From NCBI GenBank assembly GCA_037447655.1, contig JBBHKE010000738.1:1-57615 (forward strand): 57,615 nt of DNA, in the 5' to 3' direction. The notes under the pieces were generated by a model. It did no database searches. It worked only from the letters and a program-made list of their open reading frames with translations, and had not been told where the DNA came from. Origin of the DNA: Zygnema cylindricum (Eukaryota > Streptophyta > Zygnematophyceae > Zygnematales > Zygnemataceae). Of this stretch, positions 41,609 to 56,600 are shown piece after piece (position 1 is the stretch's first letter; each line of letters begins with the position of its first letter). The position numbers and the translations under genes were made by a program.

Positions 41609-44600
41609 ATGGCCATGAGGGGTCGTCGTGATACCAGCGGGGCAGGGAGGAGAGAGGAAACGGGAGGGAGAAGAGGCAGAATAAATCAACGGACGGGGGA
41701 AACTGACAATGAAAAAGGAAGTAGAATGGGAAAACGGAGTGAGAGACGAATCATGGGGTCTTCTTCAGAAGAAGCACAGCTCGAGGCTAGGTTGGGTTTC
41801 ACAGCATTCACCGAGGGGGAGCCAAGGCTTGGCTGGCTGATGAACATGAGTCCAGTAAGTCTTGATTTTTTTTAAGTTGAAAAGGCAATGATAAAAAAAG
41901 GGTAATTAATGGAGTCAAAAATTTTTTTTTTTTCCCTCGGTGATAGATATGTTGTCCAGATGGCTCTGGCTTTGAGGAGTCACTCGGTGATAAACTAGGA
42001 GCATTTGGCTAGGAATTTCTTGAAAGGCATTAAAGGACTTAGATTCATTCTGAGAATTGTGATTTTTGGTGAGTTTGTAGTTTTTTAACGTTCGCAGAAG
42101 GTCACCAATTTCAACTTTTTTTTTGTAATGGATGCACTATGGCAGTCGAGCATACAGGATGAGGAAACGGGCGATAGCCACAGCTGTATAAATTTGTATC
42201 TCGTCTGTCAGGTGTGTACTGAACCAAATTTTTCTTACTAAAGTAAACTGGAACTTTGTCCATTTTCCAATTCATGATGCACAAGTTACTCATTGATGAG
42301 CTTTTATTGGGTAACTGTTTGTGTTTCATTTTTTCTTGATTATTTGCATAGCTGTACATCACCCTCGGTGGTTTTGGTTCGGGAAGAAACATGTTTTTAG
42401 AAATGAAGCCATCTTATGCTCGCGAGGTGTATGTTGTTCTTACCTTGCATGAAGTTGACGGCGTTTTGGTGTGCCTAACTTTCACTTGGTTGGTTATCTT
42501 AATGGAGAGGTAAATAAATTTGGATGTTTATACAAAAAAGTGCATGTAATACAGTCCACTTAAACTGACACGTGCATCTGTTGTAGCAATAAAACCATCA
42601 ACATGCCTAGGCATTGGTGAAATTTTGGTAATTTTTTTTATTCTTGTGTTATGTTTCTTGTAGTCTTCCATAAAAGCTAATACCATTAGATTTGATTAAA
42701 AATATTATGCTTTCCTTCTTCACTTTTTTTCTTTTTGCAGGATTCCTCCACTTTCAAGACACAAGTCAAATTTCAACCCTATTTCTACATTGGAATGAAG
42801 GTCAGTCAGCTCATTTGCACTTCAAAATAGGATCGCTGAAGTTCGGTTACTAAATTTAGTACATTTGACGAGAGGAAAGGAGTTTGATAGCTTGGTTGTG
42901 TACAAATAAGTAACAAGATAGTAGTGGCCACAAAACTTTATTTTTGTATTAAAAGTCTAAAATATGACTTCCTCTTAATTAGGTGTCAGCTGTCCCAGCA
43001 GTTAAGGTAGACTGATTTGTTTTAGTATTTCAACCTCAAGAAGAATATTCTCAAGAACAGGTAAATCAAGCTTATACAACAATCACATTTTGATAACCCC
43101 TTTCCCCAGTGATGCAAATAGACTAGCTGGCACACCAATCACCAAGATTTGTTTGGGTTGTGTTGCAAGTTTGTCGTTGTAAGTTTATAGTTTTGTTGTC
43201 ATTGGTAATGTACTTTTAATGTTACCCCCAGATTACTTGCATTGCCAATGAACAAATGCTTTTTAAATTAAGCTAATTCACTTTAAAACCATCAGATATT
43301 CATAAATGGTGTTGACTGCACTACTGGTTGTGAACAGTTTACTGCTATGATTTTTTCAAGGTTTGGATTTGATGCAATTCTGGTGCCACATTAACAGGGT
43401 GGTGTTGAAGTGGAGGTGGATTCATATCTGCGAAGAAAATATGAAGGGATTATAACCAGCTCAGAAATTGCTGACAAAGAGGACCTTGATATGGTGAGCC
43501 CTGTTTGCCCCGTTGAAGTACATCGACAATGTACCTTAATGAGGCACTATCAAGTACAAATTTTATGCTAGTCCGAGCTCCCAAAGACTGAACAAAATTT
43601 CACTGCCGAATTTTTGAATTAGCAGGCTGTGCCCATTGTAATATGATTATAGCGAGGGACTCTACCAACCAAAACACTACCTCAAACAAACTCCTACTGT
43701 ATCAAACTAATTAATAAAGCTGAAATAGGAGACCTTTAGTGTCGTGAGGCTTTTTTTGTAGACAAGAGAATTACCCTTTACCCATTTAAATCCTGTTCGA
43801 ATCTAACGGGTCAATTTTTGGTAGTCTGGTTACATAATGTATTCAATGATAAAGGTGAAATGTTGGCGTTGCCTCATCCAGAACCAGATCACTGTTCTTT
43901 TTTAATTTGCGGCTTTCTTCGGTTTTCAATATTAAACATCATTGTTTGTATCAATTCGGTAATGGAGGTATAACCTTTGCTCCTTGCAGAAAAATCACCT
44001 TTCCGGGCTTCGACATTCATTTTTAAAAGTGTGCTTCAAGACAGTGCAAGATCTGATGGAAGTGAGGAGAGAGATTGCGGCCATTGTGGCACGCAATCGA
44101 GCAAAACTGGAGGCATCGCAAGCCTATGTGACCCTGCAGCATACTTTTGGGTCAGGATCCATCTCTCTTGTTTCAAACTTTTCTCAATGGTTATCTAGGA
44201 ACTAATCCACATACCATGGTTAGAGGTTTGAGACAGTTCAAGTCTTGGGAACCTGTCATATTGTATTTATCGCACAGCAGACCGGTCAGAAAATCTAAAA
44301 TGTCGAAGGCTTTTTTGTTATTCCTTTTGAATATCGTCAAGGTTAGACCATAAAAACAAATGACAAATTGTGACTGCTAGCAAAGATCTTATCTCTTTTC
44401 CGCCACAATTCAAAAAAAGGGATGTGAGGTCTTGCATTACCTCTGTTACTGTTTCTCAAGTTAGTATTTCTCTTGGACTTATTCAAACTATCTGATGATT
44501 TTTTTATTGTGCAGAATTGTTGTGTTGCTTAGTTGGGGCAATGTAGAACATTTCTGTCCCGTATGTGTGATTATGCTGCTTGCATTAGTCATTCAGTCAA

Positions 44601-47600
44601 GATGGAAAATTACAGGGCTCCTGGTTAGGAACAAGTTACTCACAAAGCTGCACAAAAGGTGGTAAGACACAGTGTCAGATAAGGTCTTTCTTGAAGGTAC
44701 TTAGTAGTGGTTAGTGGGGCCAGCTGAATGCCTTGAGATTCTCAAATAATAAGACAATGTTATGGTCAAACTCAATCTGGTGTTTGTTCTTTTACTCCCA
44801 ACTGCAGTGCCACCCAGTCCAGTAACATCAAGCCTACAGACTATCTTGACAATTTGACGGAGTTGAGGGAACATGACATTCCTTATCATGTTCGCTTTGC
44901 CATTGATACAGGTGGGTTGCAAGATTATTTATTTAGTCGCTCAATGTTGGCCCAAGTCTCTGCACATTAAAACAATGGTCGTGCTCATTTGTTTGAAAGT
45001 ACAGTTAATTAATGTAGAATAATGAAAATATGGCAAGAGTATATGGCCTCACACTTGGCAGTTAAAGTCCGCTGGAGCTTCCATAGTGTTTCTGCCAATC
45101 CTCTGACCTTCTGATATCCTTATGAAATGCTGCTGGAGGCGGAATGACATGCATTTTCAAATAGGCAGCTGGATGACTTTTATATGTTCACATGACACGT
45201 ATCAATTTAGTTGTCGTTATATTTTCGATCTTTGATTTCTTGATGGAGTTAAATGATCAAGTAAGTGTCCGATCTTAGAACCATGTGTGCTCATTTCTCG
45301 CGGCTTTGGAATCTCTTGCAGACATCCGATGTGGCCACTGGTACACCATTAGAGCTGAGCGAGGAGAGATCACTGTGGAACGAAGAGCTGACATTCTGCA
45401 AAGGGCAGAGCCAGTTATTTGTGCTTTTGATATAGAGACCACCAAGCTCCCATTGAAGTTTCCAGATGCTTCATATGATTTCATCATGATGATATCATAT
45501 ATGATTAACGGCAAAGGCTATCTCATCGTGAATCGAGAGGTATTTTGCAATAAAACAAGTGCTATGGGGGCCCCTGTAGTGAATCATTTGGCAAAGGCAA
45601 GGTCCAGCAAATGTTCGTTGGAGGAAAATCCTACAAATCATTGGCTAGTACTTGTTAGTGGTTGTTGAGCCATGTGACATTGCTTGTTATTCATGGCTGC
45701 ATCATTGAACAGGAAGGGATAGCTTTTCATTCAGGCAAAAAACTCATAAAAGGACGAGTCTGTACGCCTTTCTGAATTATGCATGAGTGCCCATCTGTTT
45801 GCAGGTAGTTGGAGGTGACATAAAAGACTTAACATACACACCGAAGCCGGAGTACAAGGGGGAATTCACAGTCTGGAACGTCGCAAATGAGGTGCTTTCA
45901 ATTTATACCTATTATAGTTTCGATGAATTCGAGCAGCATGACTCTGGCATTACCATCTCACCTCATGACTGTGACACACAGCTCCGTTTTTTATTTTCTA
46001 AACCATCATTTGTCTTTCCACTGTGCTAACAGAATTTGTCAGGTCTCCTAGCGGTTAACTGTAGGGGATGGCTTTGCTTCACATTGCTTGGTACACAACA
46101 CACTTTCTCTTTTATCTTCTACTCTGTTCTTCTCCTCTTCCTTTCTTTCAGTTTCTACAAGAAGCATTTCACTTCCGTTGAGTTTGTTTTTACTACTGAT
46201 TTATACTGCTTTTTAATAATTTTGTGAGAGGCTAGTTGGTGACTGCTTTTGTGCTACCCATTTATCTGCAGTACGATCTCCTCCGAAAATGGTTTGACCA
46301 CATGCGTGCGGTGAAACCTGGTGTATATGTGACATACAATGGCGATTTTTTTGATTGGCCCTTTGTGGAGGAGCGCGCCAAATTTCATGGCCTCAGTATG
46401 CACCAGGTGGTTACCTCGTTCAGCAAGAACTAGATGTAAATAAGCAGCAGTTTGAAGGCCTTATGTCATCAATGCATATATTTGTGCACATTGTCTTTGT
46501 CTATAGAAAGAGTTGCTTGTGGTGTTATTGTTTTTGATGCTCGGTTTCTGATGGCACCTTTAAGATTCTTGTTCCTAGCAATTTCGACCAATATTTTTTT
46601 ATAAGTACGCTTTCAGAGTTTTAACACCTATAAGAGGATTAAAATTGAAATCTTCTTTGGCCCTGTTTCACTTATGCCTTTTAGACAGACATATCCACTT
46701 GCCATGCATATCGATGCATGCTTATTTGTCAGTTGTGAATTAGCCATCGAATAAGCTGCAGCCTTTTTTTTCTGAACAACCCTGCTTGACTCGCAGGAAA
46801 TTGGCTTTCGTTGCGACACAGCGGCTGGAGAGTGCAAGAGCAAATTTGCTTGCCACTTGGATGCCTTTGCTTGGGTGAAACGTGACAGTTATCTTCCTCA
46901 GGGCAGCCAGGGCCTAAAGGTCCGACTAGATAGCCAGCCTCATGTTTTTTCTTCATGTCATCATGGATGGTGCTGTAAAAGCTGTTTGAATAAATAACTC
47001 ATTAATTCATGTTACCCCGATCTTTTGCTGGCAGTATTGCATACTTGACAGCTGAACCATCTGCATTTCATGAGGGTTCTTCAGCAGTACTTCTCTCCTC
47101 AGATTTTCACGACTTCAAAAACTTTAGAAGTGATTTCAGTATACATGAGAAGTATTTCATGGTTAGCACTCGAGGCTGGTGCATCCTGTTGTTTCTACGG
47201 GTGGTATTGACAATTAAGCTCTCAACTCGTGCATTTCTGGGAATGTACACTTATGTACAGGCAGTAACGAGGGCCAAACTGGGCTTTGACCCGGTGGAAG
47301 TGGATCCAGAAGACATGCTCAATTTCGCCATTGAGCAGCCACAGGTGACGTATGAGATCTCTTGTTTTCTTCTGAACAGGCGTCAGGTCGTTGATATTGT
47401 GGATTTTACTGGCAATAATTTCCCTTGTCAAGGTCTTCGGTTTAGTGTCTGCAGATTCCTCGCGAGTAGTCGGTAAGCTGGGCATGTTTCTGAAGGGTGG
47501 AAGATGTGACTGCCTGCAGACTATGGGGGAATACTCTGTGTCTGATGCGGTAGCGACATACTACTTGTACATGACGTATGTGCATCCCTTCATCTACTCT

Positions 47601-50600
47601 CTATCAACAATTATTCCTATGCCACCCGATGAAGTTCTACGAAAGGGCTCTGGCACTCTCTGTGAAATGCTGCTCATGGTGCAGGTAGATCCATTTTTCT
47701 AACCCATCCCTTTCATCTGCTATGCGATTTGTTGTCGACGACTGTTTGTTAGCAAATGGTGATGTATAAGTGTGTGTCAGGGAAGAAATTCTTACCATGG
47801 TTGTTTTTTGTTGTGCGCGTGTGTTCATATGGGGCAGCTCTGAGAGTGTGTCAATGAGCAAGCCATTTTCAAGAGGTCGTGGGTGTGGCTGTGGACGTGT
47901 GGGTGTTAGGATGTGCACACCTTAATGAATTTTGGTCCTTGTTCATGTTGTTTATGTAGACAGAGGTCCTGATTTTTCGGATTTTTGACATTGATTTTTT
48001 CATTTTAGCTTTAGTGGTGGCCATATGGGCATTGACAGCGTGTAGGTCACTTGCTAATGGTTGTTTTTACACCAATGGCTGTTTCCAATGACATATGTGC
48101 AAAAGTTTTTGTTACAACGCTTCCTTTGGTGGTCGGCCTTGTGTGTAGTAGCTGAGTGTTCTGACGACCTTTTCCTGCGTAACTTTGCTAATCAAATCTA
48201 TGGAAACTCGAACTGCAAATTTTTCATCGATTGTCACTAAGCTAAAATAATTAATCAAATGTTGTAAGTCAACTTGCTGGTATAATGTCAACTATTATTT
48301 GAATAGCGGGTGTGTTGAGCCTGTGCTGTCCACCTCAGGCATTTAAAGGGAACATTATATGTCCAAATAAGAAACTAGCAGAACCTGTGAAGTTCCATAA
48401 AGGGAAGCTTCTTGAGAGCGAAACATACATCGGTGGCCATGTCGAATGCTTAGAGAGTGGAGTATTCCGTTCAGATCTACGCACTCGTTTCCGCTTGAAT
48501 CCTCCGGCATTCCAGGTACGGAATGCTCACTTTCATCTGGGCCGCGAGTTACCTTTATACGTGTTAGATGGACAAGGATAAGCTTTCGAGAAATTGTATT
48601 TGAATATCACGTTGGGCTTTTCTAAAACATTGGTCCATTGAAGGGAGGCATGTTCACTATATCTTCACAGGTAGTTTCTGCAAGAGACACACCGTGATGG
48701 ACTCGAGTATCATATAACTCTGATATATTTATCACAATCGGGATTTTGTTTTTTTGTAACCATCTGTAAATGTTGACGATGGGATTGCCATACTATTCTG
48801 AACACATCACATGGCATCATAAAATTCCACCACAGCATAATATCCTTGAGACATGTTCTGGGATGCCACCATCTGCAGCTGCTCATTGACAAGCTGGATG
48901 ACGATCTTGTATATGCGCTCGAGGAGGAAGGGCATATGACCAAGGATGATGTTACTAACTACGACGAAGTGAAAATGAACATCACAAAAATGGTACACTC
49001 AGCTAACCTGCAAAGGTCTAAGCTTTTTTGAAGCCAAAGCGTTGCTTATCCATGTAATTTTTTATTCATGACGGTTGTGCTATCTAACGGAAGATTTCTA
49101 TGAGCTAAAAAGAGAATTGCAGCGTGGACGTTTTAGATGTTCATCTATTTGATGAATTTTTCACATGTGGGCTTTTCAGTTGGAGGCATTACGCGACATT
49201 CCAAATAGGGAAGAGTGTCCCTTGATCTACCATCTTGACGTGGCAGCCATGTATCCCAACATCATGCTCACCAACCGCCTCCAGGTGACTGCGACCTTCA
49301 TATTTTGGGTGGCTGATTTCCTTCTCCATTGAGGATTTAAAAGACTTATATAGGAAAGGTTATTGTGTTGCTCCATTGCTTTGATAACTTACACGTGATT
49401 TGATTTTCAATTCATTTTGAATTAAACAGTTGTATCGGGTTGGGTGTAATGTTCCGTTGGATGGAATAGCCACCATCCATTGTCACAGAGGACATCTGTG
49501 CGGCATGTGATTTCAATCGTCCAGGAAAAACTTGTCTCCGCAATCTGGAGTGGGTCTGGCGTGGGGAATCCTTTACTGCCACTCGCAGGTACTGCTCCTG
49601 GCTTCGGTTTTCTCACGGACGTCAAGGACTGCTGATGTGAGACGTTATCACTGGATGTGTATGTAGCCCTTCTCAAGGGGAGACTGTTGAGTGCTGAGCG
49701 TTGACATGAAAGCAAGAGTCGGAGCTGATTGGGCAGATTTTGCGTTTGTTAGTATGTAACTCACACTGGAATAAAGGGTAAAGGGTTAATAATGACCGGT
49801 CTATGCTAGAGGAGAGCTCTCAAGGTTATGTCATTTTTAACTGATACTGATTGTCCTCTTATGTTTTGCTTCTCACACAGCGCCTGATGTGCTGCTGTAT
49901 CCTGACCGTACTCTGTTAAATCTCTTGTAAACTCACTGGGACAAATGTTTTCTTTTTTGTCAAGGAGCTTCGAGTAATCTTTCCTGCATTTCTCTTCTCT
50001 TTTCCAACCATTTTTTAAGAAGTCATTAGCGCTGGACGAACAGTTTGCACTTTAGTCCCTCTGCAGGTTCTGGGATGTCAACCCTTCTTTTTATTTTTTG
50101 TTATTTCTCAAGTGGGGGCTTCACTTAATGAAGCTGGTCTTGTTCTCGCTTTCCAGTGACTACCTCCAAGTCAAGAACCAGCTTGAGTCTGAACAGTTTC
50201 CACGGAGAGGGGAGGAGGGAAGCTCTTGTTTTTTCCGTGACCTTCCCAAGGATGAGCAGCAGGCAAAGCTCAAGGATCGCCTCAAGAAGTATTGCCAAAA
50301 AGTCCGTTTGATCACTTCTGTACCAGATGCTTATCTTTAGGCAGTTTAACAGATGATTGCATGAGATGTTGCTTTTTTGCATTTGGAGTGTGCGCAAGGC
50401 ACAAGCTTAGAGACTGGGGTTCTTCGTTTTGACGAGCATTATGTTGTAAATTGCTCGTACCGGCGACACGACTCTTTGCAAATGTATACAGTCTGATGGG
50501 ATCCCTGTCTCAGTCCCTGGAGACTTGTTGTGCGTGTTTCATGTCTGGTTAATGGACATAAGGATTAAGGTAGGTAACTCCCTGGAGTTAGTGCTTCTCC

Positions 50601-53600
50601 TTGTTTTCAGAGACTACGGCATGATTTCCTGCTGAAAAATGGCTAGCTGGGGGCATCCTACTTCTATGCAGGTGTATCGAAGAGTTCTAGATAAACCAAC
50701 TACAGAACTTCGAATTGCGGGAGTTTGTCAGCGGGAAAATCCATTTTACATCGACACAGTGCGAAGGTGCTTTGCGGGACTTAGGAACCTTCTGCACTTA
50801 AATAAGCCGGAACATCAAGAGCTTGATTCACCTATTTTGCAGTTACCAGGAACATATATCTTCATTGTCATCAAGGATGAAGAAAAGTCACAGTCACAGG
50901 AGTTCGTCGTGCTTGTTCATCTGGAACTTTAGATGGTTTAACTTCAAGGTGTTGTGCCGGTTGTCTTCTAAACTTTCCGTACAGTCTAGCAGCCTGTGTC
51001 AATATTCCTCTGTCTATGTGCTAGTGCCTTTGCCTTGTCTCCTCTCTCTCGTTGCTGTTCATGATTCATCTATCCCAGCACATTAGGCTGAGCCCTGACC
51101 AGTCTTCCTGTTAAAAATCTCTCGCACCACGATCCCAACCTCAGCCTTCACCTTGCCTCTTGGGCCGAAATTAGCTGAGAAGCGCCAGTTTTAACTTGCA
51201 TGAGTCTTAAATTCATTTTGAACCATAGAATCACAATGTTTTTTATGCGTGAGTTACAACTTCTGCCTTTAATGTGTTGGTTAATATTTGAATGAGCTGT
51301 TCTGTCTATGCCATAACTTTAGAAGTCTGATTGCTAAATAATAATGTGATTATTGCTGCAATACAGCTTTCGAGATCGTCGTTACGAGTACAAAGGGCTG
51401 AATAAAATGTGGAAAGGCCGTTTGGCTGAAGCATCAAAGGCTAAGCTGGCTGAAAAGATTCAAGAAGCAGAAGTGAGTCCTCACTTGTGCCTGATCCTTC
51501 CTCTCTTATTATAATTTTTTTTCTTATGTTGCTCCTCTCTTCTTTCTCTCCCAATTCCCTTTGCATACCATCTATGTACATATTCATGGTCCTTCATGTT
51601 GTGTCTATTATGCATGTCTTCATACTCATGACTAAGAAACCTGGGACTGAGGAGGGCTGACAGAACATGGTCGTACTCTACGACTCGTTACAGCTAGCTC
51701 ACAAGTGCATCCTGAACTCTTTCTATGGCTACGTGATGCGCAAGTGAGTCCTCATGTGCCAAAGCTCAATGGAATCTTTTAACGGTTATTTGTTGGAAGA
51801 GACGTAAAACAGCAACAAATTACCACCGTGCTTGTCACACTCCCTCGCAGCCCCAGTCATTAAGTCTTGGTAGTTGCTGGCATTGCCTTGTTTGTCTGGA
51901 GTCCAGTTTGAGAAGAATGATTGGATTCGTGCAGAGGAGCGAGGTGGTACTCCATGGAGATGGCCGGCACCACAACTTACACTGGCGCCAAGCTTATTCA
52001 GAGCGCACGAGTTCTTGTGGATCAGGTTGGTTTCTTTGAATTCTTCTCTGGTTGGATTCTTGTGGCTCTTTCCATCTGATCGTGCTGTGATTCAGTCGTA
52101 CTTCAGCTGGTATAGAATTTTGACTTGTCTAATGCTGTCCATGAAACAATCCTGTTATGCTATGCTGAACTAGTCTCCAAGATTTTAGGAGAAGACCATG
52201 GTCACCTGTTACTTTTACAGCCCCTTGCTTTTTTGACTTTGCTTTATCATTTTTTCAAGTAGTTGTTGTTTCTGACCTGCCTATCAGCAAATGATTTCAT
52301 TTTCCTGTCTTAAACTTTTTCCAGGTATCACAATTTTGTTGCCTAATTCTTATGTTAGGAGCATGTCTATTTCCTCAGGTTGGCAAGCCACTGGAGCTGG
52401 ACACTGATGGTATCTGGTGTTGTTTTCCAGCATCTTTTCCAGAAAACTTTGTCTTCAAGCCCAAGTGAGACATCCTGACTCAAATTGGCATAAGATTCAA
52501 CCTTTCTGTTTAACTCTAAACCACAGCAAGGAGAATGTCCACTGAGCGAGTTGGAGATAGTATTATATGCCCAGGTGTGAACAACAAAGTATCAACACGT
52601 TATAGCCTGCTTTTGGCTGACGATTGGACAGCCGATGATTTGGCCAAGACTTGTTAACCGTTTTTGACTCTTTTCTGTTTGCAGGGATTCAACAAAGAAG
52701 AAGCTGACCATCTCATACCCTTGTGTGATGCTTAATGCGGATGTGAAGAAAAATAACACCAACGATCAGTATCAGGTGGTCGAAATGTCAACCTTTTCCA
52801 CTCAACTTGCAAACATTAGCTAATGTCATTCTGACGAGGCCTTAGTGTGTGCCACTTAGAGTTGCATCTGATTACGTCACCCAAAGTGAAATATCTGAAG
52901 CAAGCACACTTGTACGGCTTCCACTGTAATGGAGCTTAGCCAATTATTTTGACAGGGCACAATAGCTAGGAATGAAATCCTCTGGATGACCCACTAGTGT
53001 GAAACTCTTGAGGTGTCTCTGATCTGCATGCTGCACTTCACTGGATTGTATGGTCGTAGACATGTTGAGGTTTTACTGTTGCTGGTTGGCTTGGCTTGTA
53101 ACTGTCGGGAGGCAAGAGTGCATTAGCACACAAATGAACTGGATTATGGCAAGCAACCAATTATCCAATAAAGTGTGAATCAGATGCACAAGATAACTTT
53201 GTTGCTGTGTGGTCGATGCAGGTCTTGAATGACCCAGTGAAAAGAACGTACACCACCAGCAGTGAATGCTCCATCGCCTTTGAAGTGGACGGACCGTATA
53301 AGGTGGCTTGCTATTCTCATCCCACCTTCACTTAATGCATCGTACGTGTGCACATTCACGAGCATGCTCCATTTTGTAATTGTAAGGAATTTCATATCTT
53401 TGTCCCTTAACGTTTCTCTGGTTTTCAGCAGTATAACTTCCTCCTTCCATGCACTTGTATTTGTTATGGACATGCTGTAGTGATGGCTCTTAATCAAGAC
53501 TTCCGTTGGTCTATCTCCCACTGATTGCGCAGTCATTTATGCGAGTGTTTTATTTTTATTTTTATTCCTGGCTTGTTGAAGACCCAAGCCTCATAGTCTT

Positions 53601-56600
53601 ATTTCTCTGCATCTTCATACTAGAGCAAATACCAGCCGGGTCATCAAGTGAGTCTCATGCTCTTCCAGTGGCTCTTCTCCCATGCCTACATCCAAAATGT
53701 TGTTGAATGTTCATTGTGGAGCAGAGTGGTGACCTGTGAAATAAGAGTGGTGCAGGCGATGATCTTGCCAGCATCAAAGGAAGAGGGGATACTCATTAAG
53801 AAACGTTATGCAGTCTTCAACGAAGATGGTAGTCTTGCAGAATTAAAAGGTTTTGAGATCAAGCGTCGAGGTGAACTGAAGCTTATCAAAATTTTTCAGG
53901 TACAGGGATTGGAGGCTGATGTTTTTTATAATTGCGAAGGTAGAACTTGCATGTGGTTGTTACAAAAAAATCTTATACTTCTAAATGTAAGCCTGTCAAA
54001 GAATGGTGTTATTAACCTCATGCAAAATGTGATCCGGCCGACCTACCCGTTACTACAGAAGGCAGCATTGCATCTCCCTATGTCAAACATTCACAAGGAA
54101 GACTGTTGTTGTTTTCATGGCCTGTTTCAGTTGTGAGTTGCTACTAACTACTTGCTGGAGAGGGCAGCTAATATCTATGATCGAAATGTGTGATTTTGTG
54201 CCTAATTCATGCGTATGGTGCAGCCTAGTCTTTTGACTAGTATATAGTTTATAAATCCGTTTACGTTCTTGAAGTCATTTGGGTCACATAAATTCTGACC
54301 ACCGCCTGCTGGATTGGAACCATGGGATGGGGCTATGCAGGCAGAGGTGTTCAAAAGATTTCTTCACGGGAACAGCTTAGAAGAGTGCTATGACTCTGTG
54401 GCGGAAATTGCTAACCGTTTGTTGGACATGTTGGAGGTAATCAGTGTTTAAGATGCTTTCTTCAGCCAGTCGTGAAATCTCGCTGTATTCTCATTTTTTT
54501 TTTTTTCTTTTGGGAAATACGAAACAGGCTGCAAGTAACATTTGATAAAGGAGATCAGTGATCGTTGATTGCAGACCAAAGGCGTGGATTTGGATGACAG
54601 TGAGCTGCTGGAGTACATATCAGAGTCGAGCACTATGAGCAAGTCGTTGGAGGAGTATGGGGGCCGCAAGTCATGCGCAAGTACCTGCGCTCAAAGGCTT
54701 GCTGACTTTTTGGGGGATGCCATGATCAAGGATAAGGGACTGTCATGCCACTACATCATTGCCCGGCATCCACAGGTAGGACAACATCACACCGTTATCT
54801 GTCAATTGGGGTTATAGTGGATGCGGCATTTACTTTTCTACAATGACTGGTTGAGGATGGAATTGGGGGACTGCACAGTTAGTAGTGAATTTGTGATTAT
54901 TGCTTGTTAAGGAAAGTCTACTGTTCATCTTTTTTAACGTAAGAGTTACACTGAAATTTAAACCAATATTACTTATGTAAGATTGAGAGATGTGGCAAAG
55001 TGCTATTCACTGCTCTAATTGGCGATTAAGTCAATGAAACTTATTAGCAACGATTGGTGCTGCACATAGTAGGGAAGACTGCTGCAGAGATACCCATGTA
55101 AAGCGTCCGGAGGGTGGACGTTGGACTAATTTGCTAGACATAGACAAGGAAGCAACAATGCTGCAACGCTCCTTTTTGAAGCAGTATGTTTGGTATGCGT
55201 GAACTACCAGCAGGCTGGTGTATATCAAGGTCCACAAATATGTATTAAGTGGTCATAAACATTGCAATTTTTCTTGTTGTGCTTCTTTTTGGAGTTTTTT
55301 AGCATTTTGTTATTGCTTTTGGGCCAGGGCATAGCCACAGCTCATGTTAGGAAATCAAGGAAACTTGTTGAAATCCCTCAATAGTATGATAACTCTTGAA
55401 GCTGGATGTGACCACTGTTTCGATATCGTCTCTCTGATCCACGCCACCAGTTTCAGGTGTATCGGTTGTTTGGGCTGTAATTGCATGATTTTGGCTTTTA
55501 TGTAAACGTCCTTTTTCGTGCAAACCTGTACACTGATCTTGCAGGGTGCTCCTGTGAGTGAGCGAGCCATCCCTGTGGCGATTTTCAGCACTGAGTCAGG
55601 TCAGCCACATATGATTTACGATTTTCATTTAACCAATATTTGGTAACCAGGGCTTTTGGTGTGCTCTGGTAAAACCTTGTCCAGTTGATTTGTTTCACAC
55701 TTGTTGTTCTCTGAAATGCACAGGTTTGTGAGCATGATGCATTTATTGTTCTAAAGTAGTTGTCGAGAGAATTTTTGTCTACAACTGAGAATAGCTTTCA
55801 GCAACCGTTACCATAGGTTCAGCGACTTTTAAGTTAACATGATCGCTTTTTGGTAACTGTTTCAAAGACTTGAAAACCTGATTCGAAGCACAATCATAGG
55901 TTCAGAGTGGATGCAATCCGCACGCCTTTCGAAAAATCTTTTAAAGGACAATAAAGCAGACAGTCTGATTTGTTTTGGAGCGTAGTGTGGTCTGAGTGAA
56001 CTTTGTTAGGGCTCCTTGTATCACTTAAGACTAATTTTGATGAGATAGTTGCATGCGCTCCTGTTGGCCTTTCGAGACGCAAATTGCAGAAGTGATGCAT
56101 GCATATCTGCGAAGGTGGTGCAAAGAAGGACAAGAGATGGATGTACGTTCCATTCTGGATTGGGAGTATTACCGCGGCCGTCTTAGCAGTGCCATTCAAA
56201 AAATTATCTCTATTCCTGCCGCTATGCAGAAGGTAGACACATATCATCCTCCCCTTACGCATGGATGCTTACTATGCTTCTCTGGAGGGCATTCATTGAT
56301 TTGGATGTTGTTGTGGCAAGGCAACTCTGTGGAGGTCTGTGCATCTCACCTTCAATGGCTAAAGACAAAAGATGTCCCTCATTGACCCGTTTTAGTCAAC
56401 TGATTCGGGTTATGCTTCTTCCAGGTCAAGAACCCTGTACCACGGGTGGCTCATCCGGACTGGCTTCGCAAGCTGGTGCGAGAAAAAGAGGACAAAAACC
56501 GCCAACGCAGCATCCGGGATATGATGGGAGCAATCGATGGAATAGCTCCTGACAGGCCAGACTTGGAGGCAAGTGTCGAGGTAGATCTGGAAGACATCGG